From Sphingobacterium phlebotomi (GTDB lineage Bacteria; Bacteroidota; Bacteroidia; Sphingobacteriales; Sphingobacteriaceae): a stretch of DNA of 64,000 nucleotides. The stretch is from contig NZ_VTAV01000021.1 in NCBI RefSeq assembly GCF_008180195.1, forward strand, positions 1 to 64,000, given 5' to 3'. Positions 1-9,023 of the stretch are shown here, one piece after another. Below the pieces are notes generated by a model. The model did no database searches, was not told the DNA's origin, and worked only from the letters and a program-made list of their open reading frames with translations. Position 1 is the stretch's first letter; the number at the start of each line of letters is the position of its first letter. The translations under genes were made by a program, and so were the position numbers.

Positions 1-133
1 ACATGGTATTTTCATCGTATTCGTACGAACCACCCCTATGCGCAAATATTTTAACTTCTTTTTGCTGCGCAAACGAACTGGAAGCATGAAAAGAGATAAT
101 CATTGAAAAAACAATAAAATGAATATGTTTCAT
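1..133 (-). CDS. Glycerophosphodiester phosphodiesterase, secreted (N-terminal fragment)
   Basis: Only the first 44 codons lie in the window; the gene runs off the left edge. The start is the ATG at 133, followed by a signal peptide (MKHIHFIVFSMIISFHAS, cleavage near SFAQ). The next residues, IFAHRGGSYEYDENTM, are the N-terminal GDPD motif (HRG ... ENT) that carries a catalytic His and a metal-binding Glu. Family members cleave glycerophosphodiesters to glycerol 3-phosphate and an alcohol, here in the periplasm or outside. It begins 33 bp after the permease gene on the same strand, so it is probably the last gene of the polyol operon. That suggests the polyol is released from a phosphodiester (inference). 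Confidence 0.75.
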   Translation of the reverse strand, partial: MKHIHFIVFSMIISFHASSSFAQQKEVKIFAHRGGSYEYDENTM

Positions 134-166
134 ATTAATAACGTATTTATTTGTTAGTAGATTTTA

Positions 167-1420
167 TCATTCAACGTTGGTTTCCGGCTCCTTTTTCGGC
201 AAGGTGATGAACCTCGTCAGGAATGCACTGATAAAGTATAATCCGGACAATACCCATACAACCCCTTCATCGCCAATTGTTCCGATCAAAGCACCGACAA
301 TCGTAGGGCCAACGAACACAGACAAGCCGGCTCCAAGATTGAGAATAGCCATCGCGGCACCTTTATCTTTTTTGACCAACGAAGGCATCAATGCAGAAAG
401 TGGTACATAACCCGCCAATAAGGCACCCCATATTACCCCACAGCCCATGACCGCCCAGTAACTGCCGTCAAACCAAATGGGTGAATAGAAAAGGAGCAAT
501 GTTGTGATGCCGCAACCCACGCCCCCAAACCACATCACCGTATTTCGCCAGCCCAAACGATCGCCCACAAAACCAAAAATAAGATTAAAAGCAATGTTAC
601 TCGTGAATATGGTTCCCCAAATCTGCAACCATTCTTTGGTACTGAATCCGTGACTAGCCATATAAATAGGTAAAAACACCGGAAAGGCATACATAGCTGT
701 TGTATTAATGACCCGTACAATGCCGCCTATGAGCACTTTAGGTTCATCCCGTACAATGGTGAGTCCTTTCAGCAGTTCCTTTGTCTTCGATCCTGCATCG
801 GTCGACGGTGTAAATTTATCTTTATTAAGTACAAGTGCAAAAAAAGCACCGAGCGATACCCAAAAAATAGAGCTCCATAGCGTATTGTGGTATCCGAGCG
901 CTTCGATCGCCCAACTGGAGTAATATGCACCGCCAACGTTTAAGCCCCCCGTGAAAACAAACCAAAACCAACCCACTGCACGGCCAAGTTTATTTTGCGG
1001 TGTCCGGTAGGTTATCCAAACCAAAAATGAATAAGCAAACAGCGGGTAGGACAATCCTCTTATCCCATATGTAATAAGCATAATCGGATAATCGAGATGT
1101 TGTATACCTAAGCCCACGAAACCAACGGTACCTATAATATATAGCAATACACCCAACAGCATCGCTTTCCGCGGCCCGTATCCTTCGGCCAGAACTCCCG
1201 AAAACCACGATGATATGGCGATGGTTATCCCGTATACGGTAAACAATAGCGCTGATTGCTGCATAGAAAGTCCATTTTCTATGAGATAGGGACTAAGCCA
1301 CCCCTGTTCAACGCCATCTCCCATCATAAAAATGATGACACCTAGGAATCCCCAGGCAAGGGATTTCGGAAGTCCGATTTTGTCAAAGACAGTGTCTTTT
1401 TCTTGTGTAATTGACGTCAT
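167..1420 (-). CDS. MFS polyol permease, RbtT/DalT/CsbX type
   Basis: A 417-residue major facilitator protein with about 12 membrane segments. The N-terminal half (FMMGDGVEQGWLSPY, then VYGITIAISSWFSGVLAE and YGIRGLSYPLFAYSFLVW) follows the ribitol/D-arabinitol permease family closely as I remember it; this match is recalled, not searched. The predicted role is proton-coupled uptake of a polyol or related small solute across the inner membrane. The gene lies 9 bp after the sugar-phosphate isomerase gene and is co-directional with the kinase and dehydrogenase, as expected of a catabolic operon. The exact substrate cannot be read from the sequence. Confidence 0.85.
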   Translation of the reverse strand: MTSITQEKDTVFDKIGLPKSLAWGFLGVIIFMMGDGVEQGWLSPYLIENGLSMQQSALLFTVYGITIAISSWFSGVLAEGYGPRKAMLLGVLLYIIGTVGFVGLGIQHLDYPIMLITYGIRGLSYPLFAYSFLVWITYRTPQNKLGRAVGWFWFVFTGGLNVGGAYYSSWAIEALGYHNTLWSSIFWVSLGAFFALVLNKDKFTPSTDAGSKTKELLKGLTIVRDEPKVLIGGIVRVINTTAMYAFPVFLPIYMASHGFSTKEWLQIWGTIFTSNIAFNLIFGFVGDRLGWRNTVMWFGGVGCGITTLLLFYSPIWFDGSYWAVMGCGVIWGALLAGYVPLSALMPSLVKKDKGAAMAILNLGAGLSVFVGPTIVGALIGTIGDEGVVWVLSGLYFISAFLTRFITLPKKEPETNVE

Positions 1421-1429
1421 AACACTTCG

Positions 1430-1891
1430 TTATTTACCCGCGGTCTCTTCTTCGTACGAACAGATACGATTTACTTTTTCTGTTGATCCACCTCCAGAAA
1501 ACTCACTGGACAACCAGATGTCCAACAAGTCTTTGGCCAACTCAAACCCAATCACGCGTTCGCCAAAACAGATAATCTGTGCATTATTACTTTTGCGGGA
1601 TCGTTGTGCCGAAAATGAATCATGGCATACCGCCGCTCTGACACCTTTGACTTTATTAGCGGATATGCACACACCAATCCCTGTGCCACACACCAGAACA
1701 GCCCGTTCAAACTCGCCATTGGCTACCGCCTCAGCCACCTTAAATGCCACATCAGGATATAGGATAACCTCGCCTGCTCCGGCACCATAGTCTACTACCT
1801 CATAACCTTTTTCTTCCATGTGCTTTATTAATACGACTTTCATATTATAAGCAGCTTCATCACATCCGATGGCAATTTTTTTCTTTTCCAT
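1430..1891 (-). CDS. RpiB/LacA/LacB-family sugar-phosphate isomerase, EryI-like
   Basis: A 153-residue aldose-ketose phosphate isomerase. The catalytic Cys loop is VCGTGIGVCISANK (Cys68, GTGIG 69-73). The GCD turn at 9-11 is followed by Glu12, where ribose-5-phosphate isomerase B has His. The usual HN(D/N) of RpiB is S101-N-N-A-Q. From memory this SNNAQ form is seen in the erythrose-4-phosphate isomerases of tetritol pathways (EryI/DerI). It therefore probably converts a ketose phosphate from the upstream kinase, but tetrose versus pentose is open. It sits between the kinase (55 bp) and the permease (9 bp). Confidence 0.8.
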   Translation of the reverse strand: MEKKKIAIGCDEAAYNMKVVLIKHMEEKGYEVVDYGAGAGEVILYPDVAFKVAEAVANGEFERAVLVCGTGIGVCISANKVKGVRAAVCHDSFSAQRSRKSNNAQIICFGERVIGFELAKDLLDIWLSSEFSGGGSTEKVNRICSYEEETAGK

Positions 1892-1946
1892 TATTTTTTC
1901 TTTTTAAAGTTCTCTATTCGATATAGCTTTTTATGCGTTAGCGTTA

Positions 1947-3602
1947 TTATAGTATTAATTCTTTTACACCTTCAAGTTTCAGGTATTTTTCATATTGTTC
2001 CGCATAATAGTCATGATGTGCTGTATTTGGTTTGTACACCGTTGATATATCCATCTTCATGGCCTTCTGTGCCTGCGGTATATCGGTATATACTCCGGCT
2101 ACTACAGCAGCGGTGATTGCAGCTCCATGGGCACAGGCCTCCCGGGTAGCAATAACGCTTATGGGCATACCGATGACATCGGCGAGAACCTGCATGACAT
2201 ACGGTGACTTACTGGCAATACCGCCCACCGCTATAATTTCTTCCAGACACCCTCCATTATCCTGAAACTGTGCGGTGAAGGCTTTTGCCCCAAATGCCGT
2301 TGCTTCTACTAAAGACCTGTAAACAAGTGGTGCCGTGCTGGATAATGTTAACCCCGCGATGGTACCTTTCAATTCATAATCTACATTTGGAGAGCGGCGG
2401 CCGTTTATCCAATCTGTTGAAATGAGATGGCTATCTTCGTGAGGTATCGCCGCTGCGTGACTATTTAGTGCGGGAAGCATTTGAGCGTATACCTCATCGA
2501 TCAGCTTGGTTTTCGTATCTTGATCAACAATTGTTGTATTGGCCAATATATTATTCAACGGCCACATCAGCATTTTTTTAAACCACGCATATAAATCTCC
2601 AAAGCAAGATTGTCCACCTTCATAGCCAATCATCCCGGGTATTATCATATCATAGGCTTGTTGTGGAACTCCGGGAACCTCCTTGTTCGAAGATACCGTA
2701 ATAGCACAGGTGGAGGTACCTATGATTTCAACAATAGCCCTATCTCTAACCCCGGCGCCGATGGCACCGGCATAACAGTCGAGATTCCCGACGGTCACGA
2801 TGACTTTGTCGTTCAGGTTGAGTCTTTCAGCCCATACGCGAGTCAATGTGCCTACCGGTTGGTCCAACGTATAAGGTTCTGGGCGAAATGTGTCTATTAA
2901 CCCTCCCAAGGCAGGATCGAGTGCTTTGAAATATGTATCTGGAGGGTATCCGCCCCATGCTTTATTCCACATCCCACGCGAAGAGGCAGTACTCATTCCG
3001 CGCAACAACGTTTCGGGCGTCGTATTGCCTGTCAATTCTCCAGGAAGCCAATCGCACAATTCAACGAACGAATGAGCAGCAGTTCTTATTTTGTTATCCC
3101 TGAAGATGTGAAGCGCCTTTGCCCAGAAGTGTTCTGTGGAATAATTTCCGCAGAGTTCGGACCGTGTATAATCTGTATGCCATGTCTTTGAAAAAGTATT
3201 GAGATGATCACAGGCCTGTTGACTGGTATGATCTTTCCATAAAACAAACATCGCATTTGGGTAGTCCTCGAATTCGGATTTCATAGCAAGGGGGCTTCCT
3301 TCATGGTCCACAGCAACAGGCGTCGACGCGGTCGTATCGATACCGATTGCTTTCACATGATGCTTTGAACCGGGAACCTTATTTAAAACTGCATTTATGA
3401 CATACTCGATTGCTTCCAAGTGGTCTACGGGATGTTGTCTGAACTGAAACTTAACAGGATTGCAATATAATCCCCGTTTCCATCTTGGATACTCTTTGAT
3501 TGATAACGCTAATTCCTTTCCTGTTTCAGCATCTATCAAAGCAGCTCTGGCCGAATCGGTTCCATGATCAACCCCAATCACCAGGTTATTCGAATGTTTC
3601 AT
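1947..3602 (-). CDS. araB: FGGY-family carbohydrate kinase, ribulokinase-like
   Basis: The sequence is colinear with AraB: GVDHGTDSARA near the N-terminus, EYPRWKRG, NPNAMF-like PNAMFVLWKDHT, CDWLPGELTG, VGNLDCYAGAIGAG, EIIGTSTCAITV, INGRRSPNVDYELKG and VGGIASKSPYVMQV. Ribulokinases use ATP to phosphorylate O5 of ribulose and tolerate related ketoses and polyols. I chose the ATG at 3602 (551 aa). An upstream in-frame TTG at 3617 would overlap the dehydrogenase stop. It is coupled to the dehydrogenase gene, whose TGA ends 11 bases before this ATG. No araA or araD is present, so the usual L-arabinose route is not supported. The symbol marks family resemblance only. Confidence 0.8.
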   Translation of the reverse strand: MKHSNNLVIGVDHGTDSARAALIDAETGKELALSIKEYPRWKRGLYCNPVKFQFRQHPVDHLEAIEYVINAVLNKVPGSKHHVKAIGIDTTASTPVAVDHEGSPLAMKSEFEDYPNAMFVLWKDHTSQQACDHLNTFSKTWHTDYTRSELCGNYSTEHFWAKALHIFRDNKIRTAAHSFVELCDWLPGELTGNTTPETLLRGMSTASSRGMWNKAWGGYPPDTYFKALDPALGGLIDTFRPEPYTLDQPVGTLTRVWAERLNLNDKVIVTVGNLDCYAGAIGAGVRDRAIVEIIGTSTCAITVSSNKEVPGVPQQAYDMIIPGMIGYEGGQSCFGDLYAWFKKMLMWPLNNILANTTIVDQDTKTKLIDEVYAQMLPALNSHAAAIPHEDSHLISTDWINGRRSPNVDYELKGTIAGLTLSSTAPLVYRSLVEATAFGAKAFTAQFQDNGGCLEEIIAVGGIASKSPYVMQVLADVIGMPISVIATREACAHGAAITAAVVAGVYTDIPQAQKAMKMDISTVYKPNTAHHDYYAEQYEKYLKLEGVKELIL

Positions 3603-3613
3603 AAATCTGTTTT

Positions 3614-4996
3614 TCAAATAGCCAAAACCCCACCATCAGCGAAAAGTTCATCTATCCATTTATCGAAATAGCCTGTCCGATAGGCTACATCCAAAACGGT
3701 GAATCTGCTTCTTAATTTATGGGCTTTATAAAAGCTTTCTCTCAACCGATCTTTTGTGATACCGATTTGCTCACATGTTACCGGAGCGCCTGTCAGTTCC
3801 AGACGTTTTTTTGTTTCTTCATACGGAGTTAATTGCTTTTTTAATTTTTCCTGTATTTCGGGCCAGTTATTTTTTAAAACGGTGAGTTGCTCTTTCAGTC
3901 TTTCTTTTGATATATATTTATCGGAGACCTGTTTAAGCGAAAACAATCTAGGCCCCTCTTCGGTAAACATTTCATTGACCTCAGCAATCTGTTCCTCCAG
4001 GGGTTTCCACTGACTTACAGCTTTATCAACGTCAAGCTGATCGAGAGGTGTTTCAAATATTCGCTCATATAAAGCGATTACAGTAAGTGTGCCTATACCT
4101 ACCTTGAAACCATGAGACGGTGCCTGCTCGTCCCGATCTTTGTATAGACCGTATATTTTTGCCATTTCACCTTTGAAGGTATGATGCTCCATATCCCATA
4201 AATGGCTAAATTGGTGTTCAGCTCCCGATGCAGGGCGACTTGATTGCAGCGATTGCATAGCAAAACCAGCCAGCATCAACCCTTCAGTCAATGGTTTTAT
4301 AGCTGCAATATCGCCGGATTTTACCCCTTCCGGGTATTGCAACGCGTGGGCCAATCCATCCTGTACAGTATGCCATGACTGGCTGTCTATCGATTCGACA
4401 CCTAAAGCATCTGCAAGTATCCAATCGGCGCCTGCGGGTACTTTTGCGTACAAATCAGCATAACCCGAAGCATTACTTACTGCAGGTGCATCGCACATCA
4501 CTGCTAAGTCTGCCACGATTGCCCTTGGTGCTGGACATTCCATAGTCATCTTCGCTCCGGATTTTGTAATGGAAGCTCCGTATGCAGAATATCCATCCAT
4601 GGATGCCGCGGTAGCCACACACATATAGGGCTTGTCCACCTCGTGACTAGCTCGTTTAACAAGGTCGTTAATTACACCAGATCCCACCGCGATGGCAATA
4701 ACATCGACAGGCTCGAGGTGAGGAACAATCTGTTGTACAAAATTATACTCTGCATACAACTTGGGATCATCGATGATTACCGGTGAGGCATACTCCAAAT
4801 CGGCTTGGGATAGGTGATGATGAACGGCCTCGCCCGCTTTCGGATAGGTGTTTTTATCCGCAATGATGAGACCCTTTTTACCTGGAAATTGATCTTTAAA
4901 TATTTGTGCAATCTCCCCTAACACATTTTCGCCAAGCTTAAGAAGCTTAGTTTCATTAGCAAGGCTTAACGCTTTTTCTACTTCATTTTTACTCAT
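3614..4996 (-). CDS. AraM/EgsA-like sn-glycerol-1-phosphate dehydrogenase family protein
   Basis: A 460-residue member of the iron-alcohol-dehydrogenase/dehydroquinate-synthase fold. The NAD(P)-binding turn is VGSGVINDLVK (about 104-114), and TAASMDGYSAYG (129-140) is typical of AraM/EgsA. Metal ligands expected for the family are present: Asp181 (GYADLYAK), His261 (GAEHQFSH) and His295 (APSHGFKVG). B. subtilis AraM reduces dihydroxyacetone phosphate to glycerol 1-phosphate and is encoded in an arabinose operon. Here it is probably the first gene of a polyol operon and may oxidise a polyol or polyol phosphate (inference). The long C-terminal helical part is normal for AraM. Confidence 0.8.
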   Translation of the reverse strand: MSKNEVEKALSLANETKLLKLGENVLGEIAQIFKDQFPGKKGLIIADKNTYPKAGEAVHHHLSQADLEYASPVIIDDPKLYAEYNFVQQIVPHLEPVDVIAIAVGSGVINDLVKRASHEVDKPYMCVATAASMDGYSAYGASITKSGAKMTMECPAPRAIVADLAVMCDAPAVSNASGYADLYAKVPAGADWILADALGVESIDSQSWHTVQDGLAHALQYPEGVKSGDIAAIKPLTEGLMLAGFAMQSLQSSRPASGAEHQFSHLWDMEHHTFKGEMAKIYGLYKDRDEQAPSHGFKVGIGTLTVIALYERIFETPLDQLDVDKAVSQWKPLEEQIAEVNEMFTEEGPRLFSLKQVSDKYISKERLKEQLTVLKNNWPEIQEKLKKQLTPYEETKKRLELTGAPVTCEQIGITKDRLRESFYKAHKLRSRFTVLDVAYRTGYFDKWIDELFADGGVLAI

Positions 4997-5581
4997 AACA
5001 TTCGTTATATTTATTTGTTTATCTAAATTTTTGCCAGTATATAGATTGATTATTCATGATGCTAAATAACGTATGTCGTCGTACGCCAATCAAGTAGCGT
5101 ACCACCGGCATCACGATCATATCCCCATTCTGGATGGCGAAATCTCCTAAAGCGCTGGTGTATGGTTCATAACGGAAGCCGTATGCAACAAAACAAACAA
5201 TACGAAATAGATCGAAATAAAAAAGTCTATACTACAAATATAAACAAAATAAATCGAAATTATAATAAAATTTAAAACAACTTAATTCCCCTCAACAGAT
5301 TAGTGATATTGATGAAAAAAAATAAACAAATACCTCATATTCAATATTTTAAAAAATAATATAAATTTTAGACTTTGTATTTAAAGCGAAAGGAAACACA
5401 TTCGCAACACAAAAAAGAAACAAAATGAAAACAAATTAAACCCAAAATGAAGAGTCCCTCATTGTCACAGACGGAACAAATAGTAAAGCTATTTTTCTTT
5501 TACCATTCTCGGTTTTTTCGTACTTTTACCTACTTTCAGAGTAAAACAAACTGTATCAAAATAAAAGTCATTTTATTTTAA
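4997..5581. other. Divergent intergenic region (polyol operon / parC)
   Basis: This 585-bp stretch separates two divergently transcribed units and must carry both promoters. I see no clear TAnnTTTG box near either start. Positions 5060-5180 are richer in G+C than the very A+T-rich sequence on either side. On the minus strand, one frame is open for about 70 codons (about 5030-5236) without an ATG at its beginning. It reads GDFAIQNGDMIVMPVVRYLI in part, which looks protein-like but matches no family I recognise. It may be a gene remnant or chance. Confidence 0.4.
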
Positions 5582-8353
5582 ATGAGCGAAGAGACAAATT
5601 TTCCAAACGGAGGGAATCCAGATCAGCATACGGACAATCAAGAACACGAGTTAAATTCGACAACAATACCGCTATCGGGCTTGTATGAAAACTGGTTTCT
5701 GGATTATGCTTCTTATGTAATCCTGGATCGTGCTGTCCCGCATATCAATGATGGTTTTAAACCTGTACAACGCCGTATCCTCCATTCGTTAAAGGAGATG
5801 GATGATGGACGCTACAATAAAGCGGCGAATGTGATTGGTAATACGATGAAATACCATCCGCATGGTGATGCATCTATTGGTGATGCGATGGTTCAACTCG
5901 GTCAAAAAGATCTGTTAATCGACTGTCAAGGAAACTGGGGAGATCCTATCACAGGAGACTCTGCAGCTGCCCCACGTTATATTGAGGGTCGTTTGTCTAA
6001 ATTTGCCAACGAAGTAGCCTTCAATCCAGATACGACCGAATGGCAATTAAGTTATGATGGCCGAAACAAAGAACCCGTTACACTTCCTGTAAAATTTCCT
6101 CTTCTGCTGGCACAAGGCGCGGAAGGTATTGCGGTAGGATTGGCGACCAAAATCATGCCCCACAATTTCATCGAACTGATTGATGGTTCAATACAAGTAC
6201 TGAAAGGAGAACGTCCCAATCTATTTCCAGATTTCCCGACAGGCGGATTTGCTGATGTTTCCAATTATAATGAAGGGCGCAGGGGTGGAAAAATCCGCGT
6301 ACGGGCGAAAATTGAAGAAAGAGATAAAAAAACATTAGCGATTACGGAAATTCCTTTTGGCAGTACAACAGGAGGACTAATAGAAAGTGTGGTTACGGCC
6401 AATGAAAAGGGTAAAATCAAGATAAAAAGAATTGAAGATAATACCGCTGAAAATGTAGAAATTATTGTACACCTAGCTGCAGGTATTTCTCCTGATGTAA
6501 CGATAGATGCACTCTATGCGTTCACTGCATGCGAAACGTCCATTTCGCCGAATACCTGTGTCATTATCGATAACAAGCCACACTTTATGAGTGTGAACGA
6601 CATCTTGATCGAAAATACGAAACAAACGAAGGCGCTCTTGAAACGGGAACTTGAAATCAAGCTTCATGAATTGCAAGAGAAAATATTCTTCAGTTCGCTG
6701 CTCAAGATTTTCATTCAAGAAGGTATGTATAAGCATCCGGATTATGAAAATGCAGGTGATTTCGAAACGGTTGTGAAAGTACTAAATAACCTTTTCGAGC
6801 CATTCTTTGATCAGTTTTATCGCGCTATAACCCCTGAGGATTATAAAAGGCTTATTGATAAACCGATGAGTAGTATCACCCGCTTTGATTTGAAGAAAGC
6901 CGATGAGCAGATGAAATCGCTGGAAGACGACATCAAAGTGGTCAAAAAAAATCTCCGAAATCTAACGGAATTTACTATTGACTGGTATGAACATTTACGC
7001 AACAAATATAGTAAGGGGCGCGAACGCAAAACGGAAATACGTATTTTTGACAAGGTGGAAGCCTCGCAAGTTGCTCTTGCCAATGCCAAGCTTTATGTAA
7101 ACCGTATCGAAGGTTTTATTGGAACAGGTATGCGTAAAGACGAATTCGTATCAGAATGTTCCGACATCGATGATATTATCGTATTTCGTGCAGATGGAAA
7201 ATACTCCGTTACCAAAGTACAGGACAAGATTTTTGTGGGAAAAGATATTATCCACGTTGCCGTCTTCAAAAAAGGTGATGATCGAACCATTTATAACGCT
7301 ATTTATAAAGATGGCACTACGGGAACGAGCTATATCAAACGTTTTGCAGTAACAGGCGTAACACGTGATAAAGAATATGATATTAGCAAAGGGATAAAAG
7401 GCTCTAAGGTCCTTTATTTTACTGCCAATCCAAATGGAGAAGCAGAAATAGTCAACATACAGCTTAAGCCACATTCGAAATTACGTAAACTCACCTTCGA
7501 TCTTGATTTTGCTGAAATTGCTATCAAAGGAAGGGGTTCACAGGGAAATATTGTTTCCAAATACCCTTTAAAAAAGGTTTCATTCAAAAATGCCGGCGTT
7601 TCCACTCTCGCCGGGCGTAAAATATGGTTTGACGATGTTCTTCGTCGGCTTAATGCGGACGAACGTGGACGATATTTGGGTGAATTTGATGGAGATGATA
7701 AAATCCTGCTAGTATATCCAGACGGGTCCTACGAATTCTCTAGCTTCGATCTCAGCAATCACTTTGACAGCAATGTTTTGCGGATGGAGAAATTTATACC
7801 GGAACATGTATATACGGCCGTTCACCAAGACGGTAAATCGGGGACATACTATGTAAAACGGTTTAAGTTTGACGACCAACCCATTGGCAAGCGCATTTCT
7901 TTTATCAACGAAGCTCCTGGTTCTAAGCTTACCGTACTTACAAACGGTACGGAACCCGTAGCGCGTGTAAATCTGTTAAAGGGAAAAACACAAACGCCGG
8001 AAACGTTGGAACAACCGCTAAACGAAATTATCGATATCAAAGGCATGCGAGCACAAGGTAATCGACTTTCATTCCATACTGTAAAGAAAGTGAAGTTGAT
8101 TACAGAGGAAGTTGACTTTACGGAAAAAGTGAAACTGCAAGCCGATGATGATACTCTTTCGCTTGCTGATAATACCGAAAAGGAAATCACGGAAGAAGCT
8201 TTGAAACAGGAGCCTACTGACAATGAAGCAGCAGATGAGAAAAATGGAGAAGTGGATGTGCTACAAGATAACGCAGATGATAACGTCAGTTTTGAAATTA
8301 CGAATCCCGATGATATTAATCTCGACGATTCGGGGCAGACATCATTGTTCTAA
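5582..8353 (+). CDS. parC: DNA topoisomerase IV subunit A
   Basis: A 923-residue type IIA topoisomerase A subunit. The winged-helix/tower core is clear: DRAVPHINDGFKPVQRRIL, KYHPHGDASIGDAM (90-103) and the active-site tyrosine in AAPRYIEGRLS (Tyr133). With ParE it decatenates daughter chromosomes. The C-terminal half carries beta-pinwheel-like repeats (about 500-830), and the last roughly 90 residues form an acidic tail. The HGDASIGD motif is, from memory, the Bacteroidota ParC form rather than GyrA. It is monocistronic in this window, with parE not adjacent. The start ATG at 5582 directly follows an A+T-rich leader. Confidence 0.93.
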   Translation: MSEETNFPNGGNPDQHTDNQEHELNSTTIPLSGLYENWFLDYASYVILDRAVPHINDGFKPVQRRILHSLKEMDDGRYNKAANVIGNTMKYHPHGDASIGDAMVQLGQKDLLIDCQGNWGDPITGDSAAAPRYIEGRLSKFANEVAFNPDTTEWQLSYDGRNKEPVTLPVKFPLLLAQGAEGIAVGLATKIMPHNFIELIDGSIQVLKGERPNLFPDFPTGGFADVSNYNEGRRGGKIRVRAKIEERDKKTLAITEIPFGSTTGGLIESVVTANEKGKIKIKRIEDNTAENVEIIVHLAAGISPDVTIDALYAFTACETSISPNTCVIIDNKPHFMSVNDILIENTKQTKALLKRELEIKLHELQEKIFFSSLLKIFIQEGMYKHPDYENAGDFETVVKVLNNLFEPFFDQFYRAITPEDYKRLIDKPMSSITRFDLKKADEQMKSLEDDIKVVKKNLRNLTEFTIDWYEHLRNKYSKGRERKTEIRIFDKVEASQVALANAKLYVNRIEGFIGTGMRKDEFVSECSDIDDIIVFRADGKYSVTKVQDKIFVGKDIIHVAVFKKGDDRTIYNAIYKDGTTGTSYIKRFAVTGVTRDKEYDISKGIKGSKVLYFTANPNGEAEIVNIQLKPHSKLRKLTFDLDFAEIAIKGRGSQGNIVSKYPLKKVSFKNAGVSTLAGRKIWFDDVLRRLNADERGRYLGEFDGDDKILLVYPDGSYEFSSFDLSNHFDSNVLRMEKFIPEHVYTAVHQDGKSGTYYVKRFKFDDQPIGKRISFINEAPGSKLTVLTNGTEPVARVNLLKGKTQTPETLEQPLNEIIDIKGMRAQGNRLSFHTVKKVKLITEEVDFTEKVKLQADDDTLSLADNTEKEITEEALKQEPTDNEAADEKNGEVDVLQDNADDNVSFEITNPDDINLDDSGQTSLF

Positions 8354-8450
8354 TCCTCTTTCTTCTTTTCTTAACATACATCAATGTACTCAAACAATAT
8401 TTGAACCATATTTGTATTGTTCAGATAATAAATAAAACAGAAAATAGATT

Positions 8451-8975
8451 ATGGCAAAATGGAATTTAGACAAAGCGCATAGCGAGCTTGAATTCAAAGT
8501 AAAACATATGATGATATCCAACGTCAAAGGAGTTTTTCTTGACTTTGATGTTATAGTGGATGGTAGTCCAGAAGATTTATCTCAAACGCAAGTAGGTGTA
8601 GAGATAAAAACAGCATCGATCAATACTAAAAGTGAATCTCGTGATGAACATCTGAAAAGTGCTGAATTTTTCGATGCGAACACCTACCCCACTATAAAGT
8701 TTAAAACAACCGAAATAAAGAAAATAGACAACGACGAATTTGAATTAACTGGTGACCTAACGATTAAAGATGTTACGAAACCCGCAATGTTGACAGCAAA
8801 ATACGGGGGTACAGCGAAAGACCCTTGGGGAAATCAAAAAGTGGGATATACCGTATACGGCAAAATAAACCGCCAAGATTTCGGATTGACATGGAATACT
8901 GCATTGGAAACAGGTGGTGTTATGGTCAGTGAAGAGGTTAAATTTTACGCGGAAGTACAATTTATCCTTTCTTAA
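8451..8975 (+). CDS. YceI-family lipocalin-like protein, cytoplasmic form
   Basis: A 174-residue YceI domain covering the whole protein: WNLDKAHSELEFKVKHM at the start, DEHLKSAEFFDANTYPTI in the middle, LTIKDVTKPAML and QDFGLTWN toward the end. YceI proteins are beta-barrels that bind isoprenoid or other lipids. Many are periplasmic, but this one has no signal peptide, so a cytosolic location is predicted. It follows parC by 97 bp and ends in a strong shared terminator. No partner gene indicates a specific ligand. Confidence 0.9.
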   Translation: MAKWNLDKAHSELEFKVKHMMISNVKGVFLDFDVIVDGSPEDLSQTQVGVEIKTASINTKSESRDEHLKSAEFFDANTYPTIKFKTTEIKKIDNDEFELTGDLTIKDVTKPAMLTAKYGGTAKDPWGNQKVGYTVYGKINRQDFGLTWNTALETGGVMVSEEVKFYAEVQFILS

Positions 8976-8983
8976 AGTCAGAA

Positions 8984-9023
8984 ATAAAAGTAGAGACGAA
9001 AGAAATTTCGTCTCTACTTTTAT
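8984..9023. terminator. Bidirectional terminator between yceI-like and AKR genes
   Basis: A perfect 18-bp stem (8984-9001 with 9006-9023) closes on the tetraloop GAAA. The A-rich outer base of each arm supplies a U-tract in both directions, which suits the two convergent genes. The TAA of the aldo/keto reductase (9020-9022) lies inside the right arm. Confidence 0.9.

Noticed and set aside
1947..4996. L-arabinose operon
   Set aside because: Despite AraB- and AraM-like genes, araA and araD are absent, and the permease is of polyol type.
5860..5890. Acquired fluoroquinolone resistance in parC
   Set aside because: The Ala appears to be the normal residue in Bacteroidota ParC as I recall, so it is not evidence of selection.
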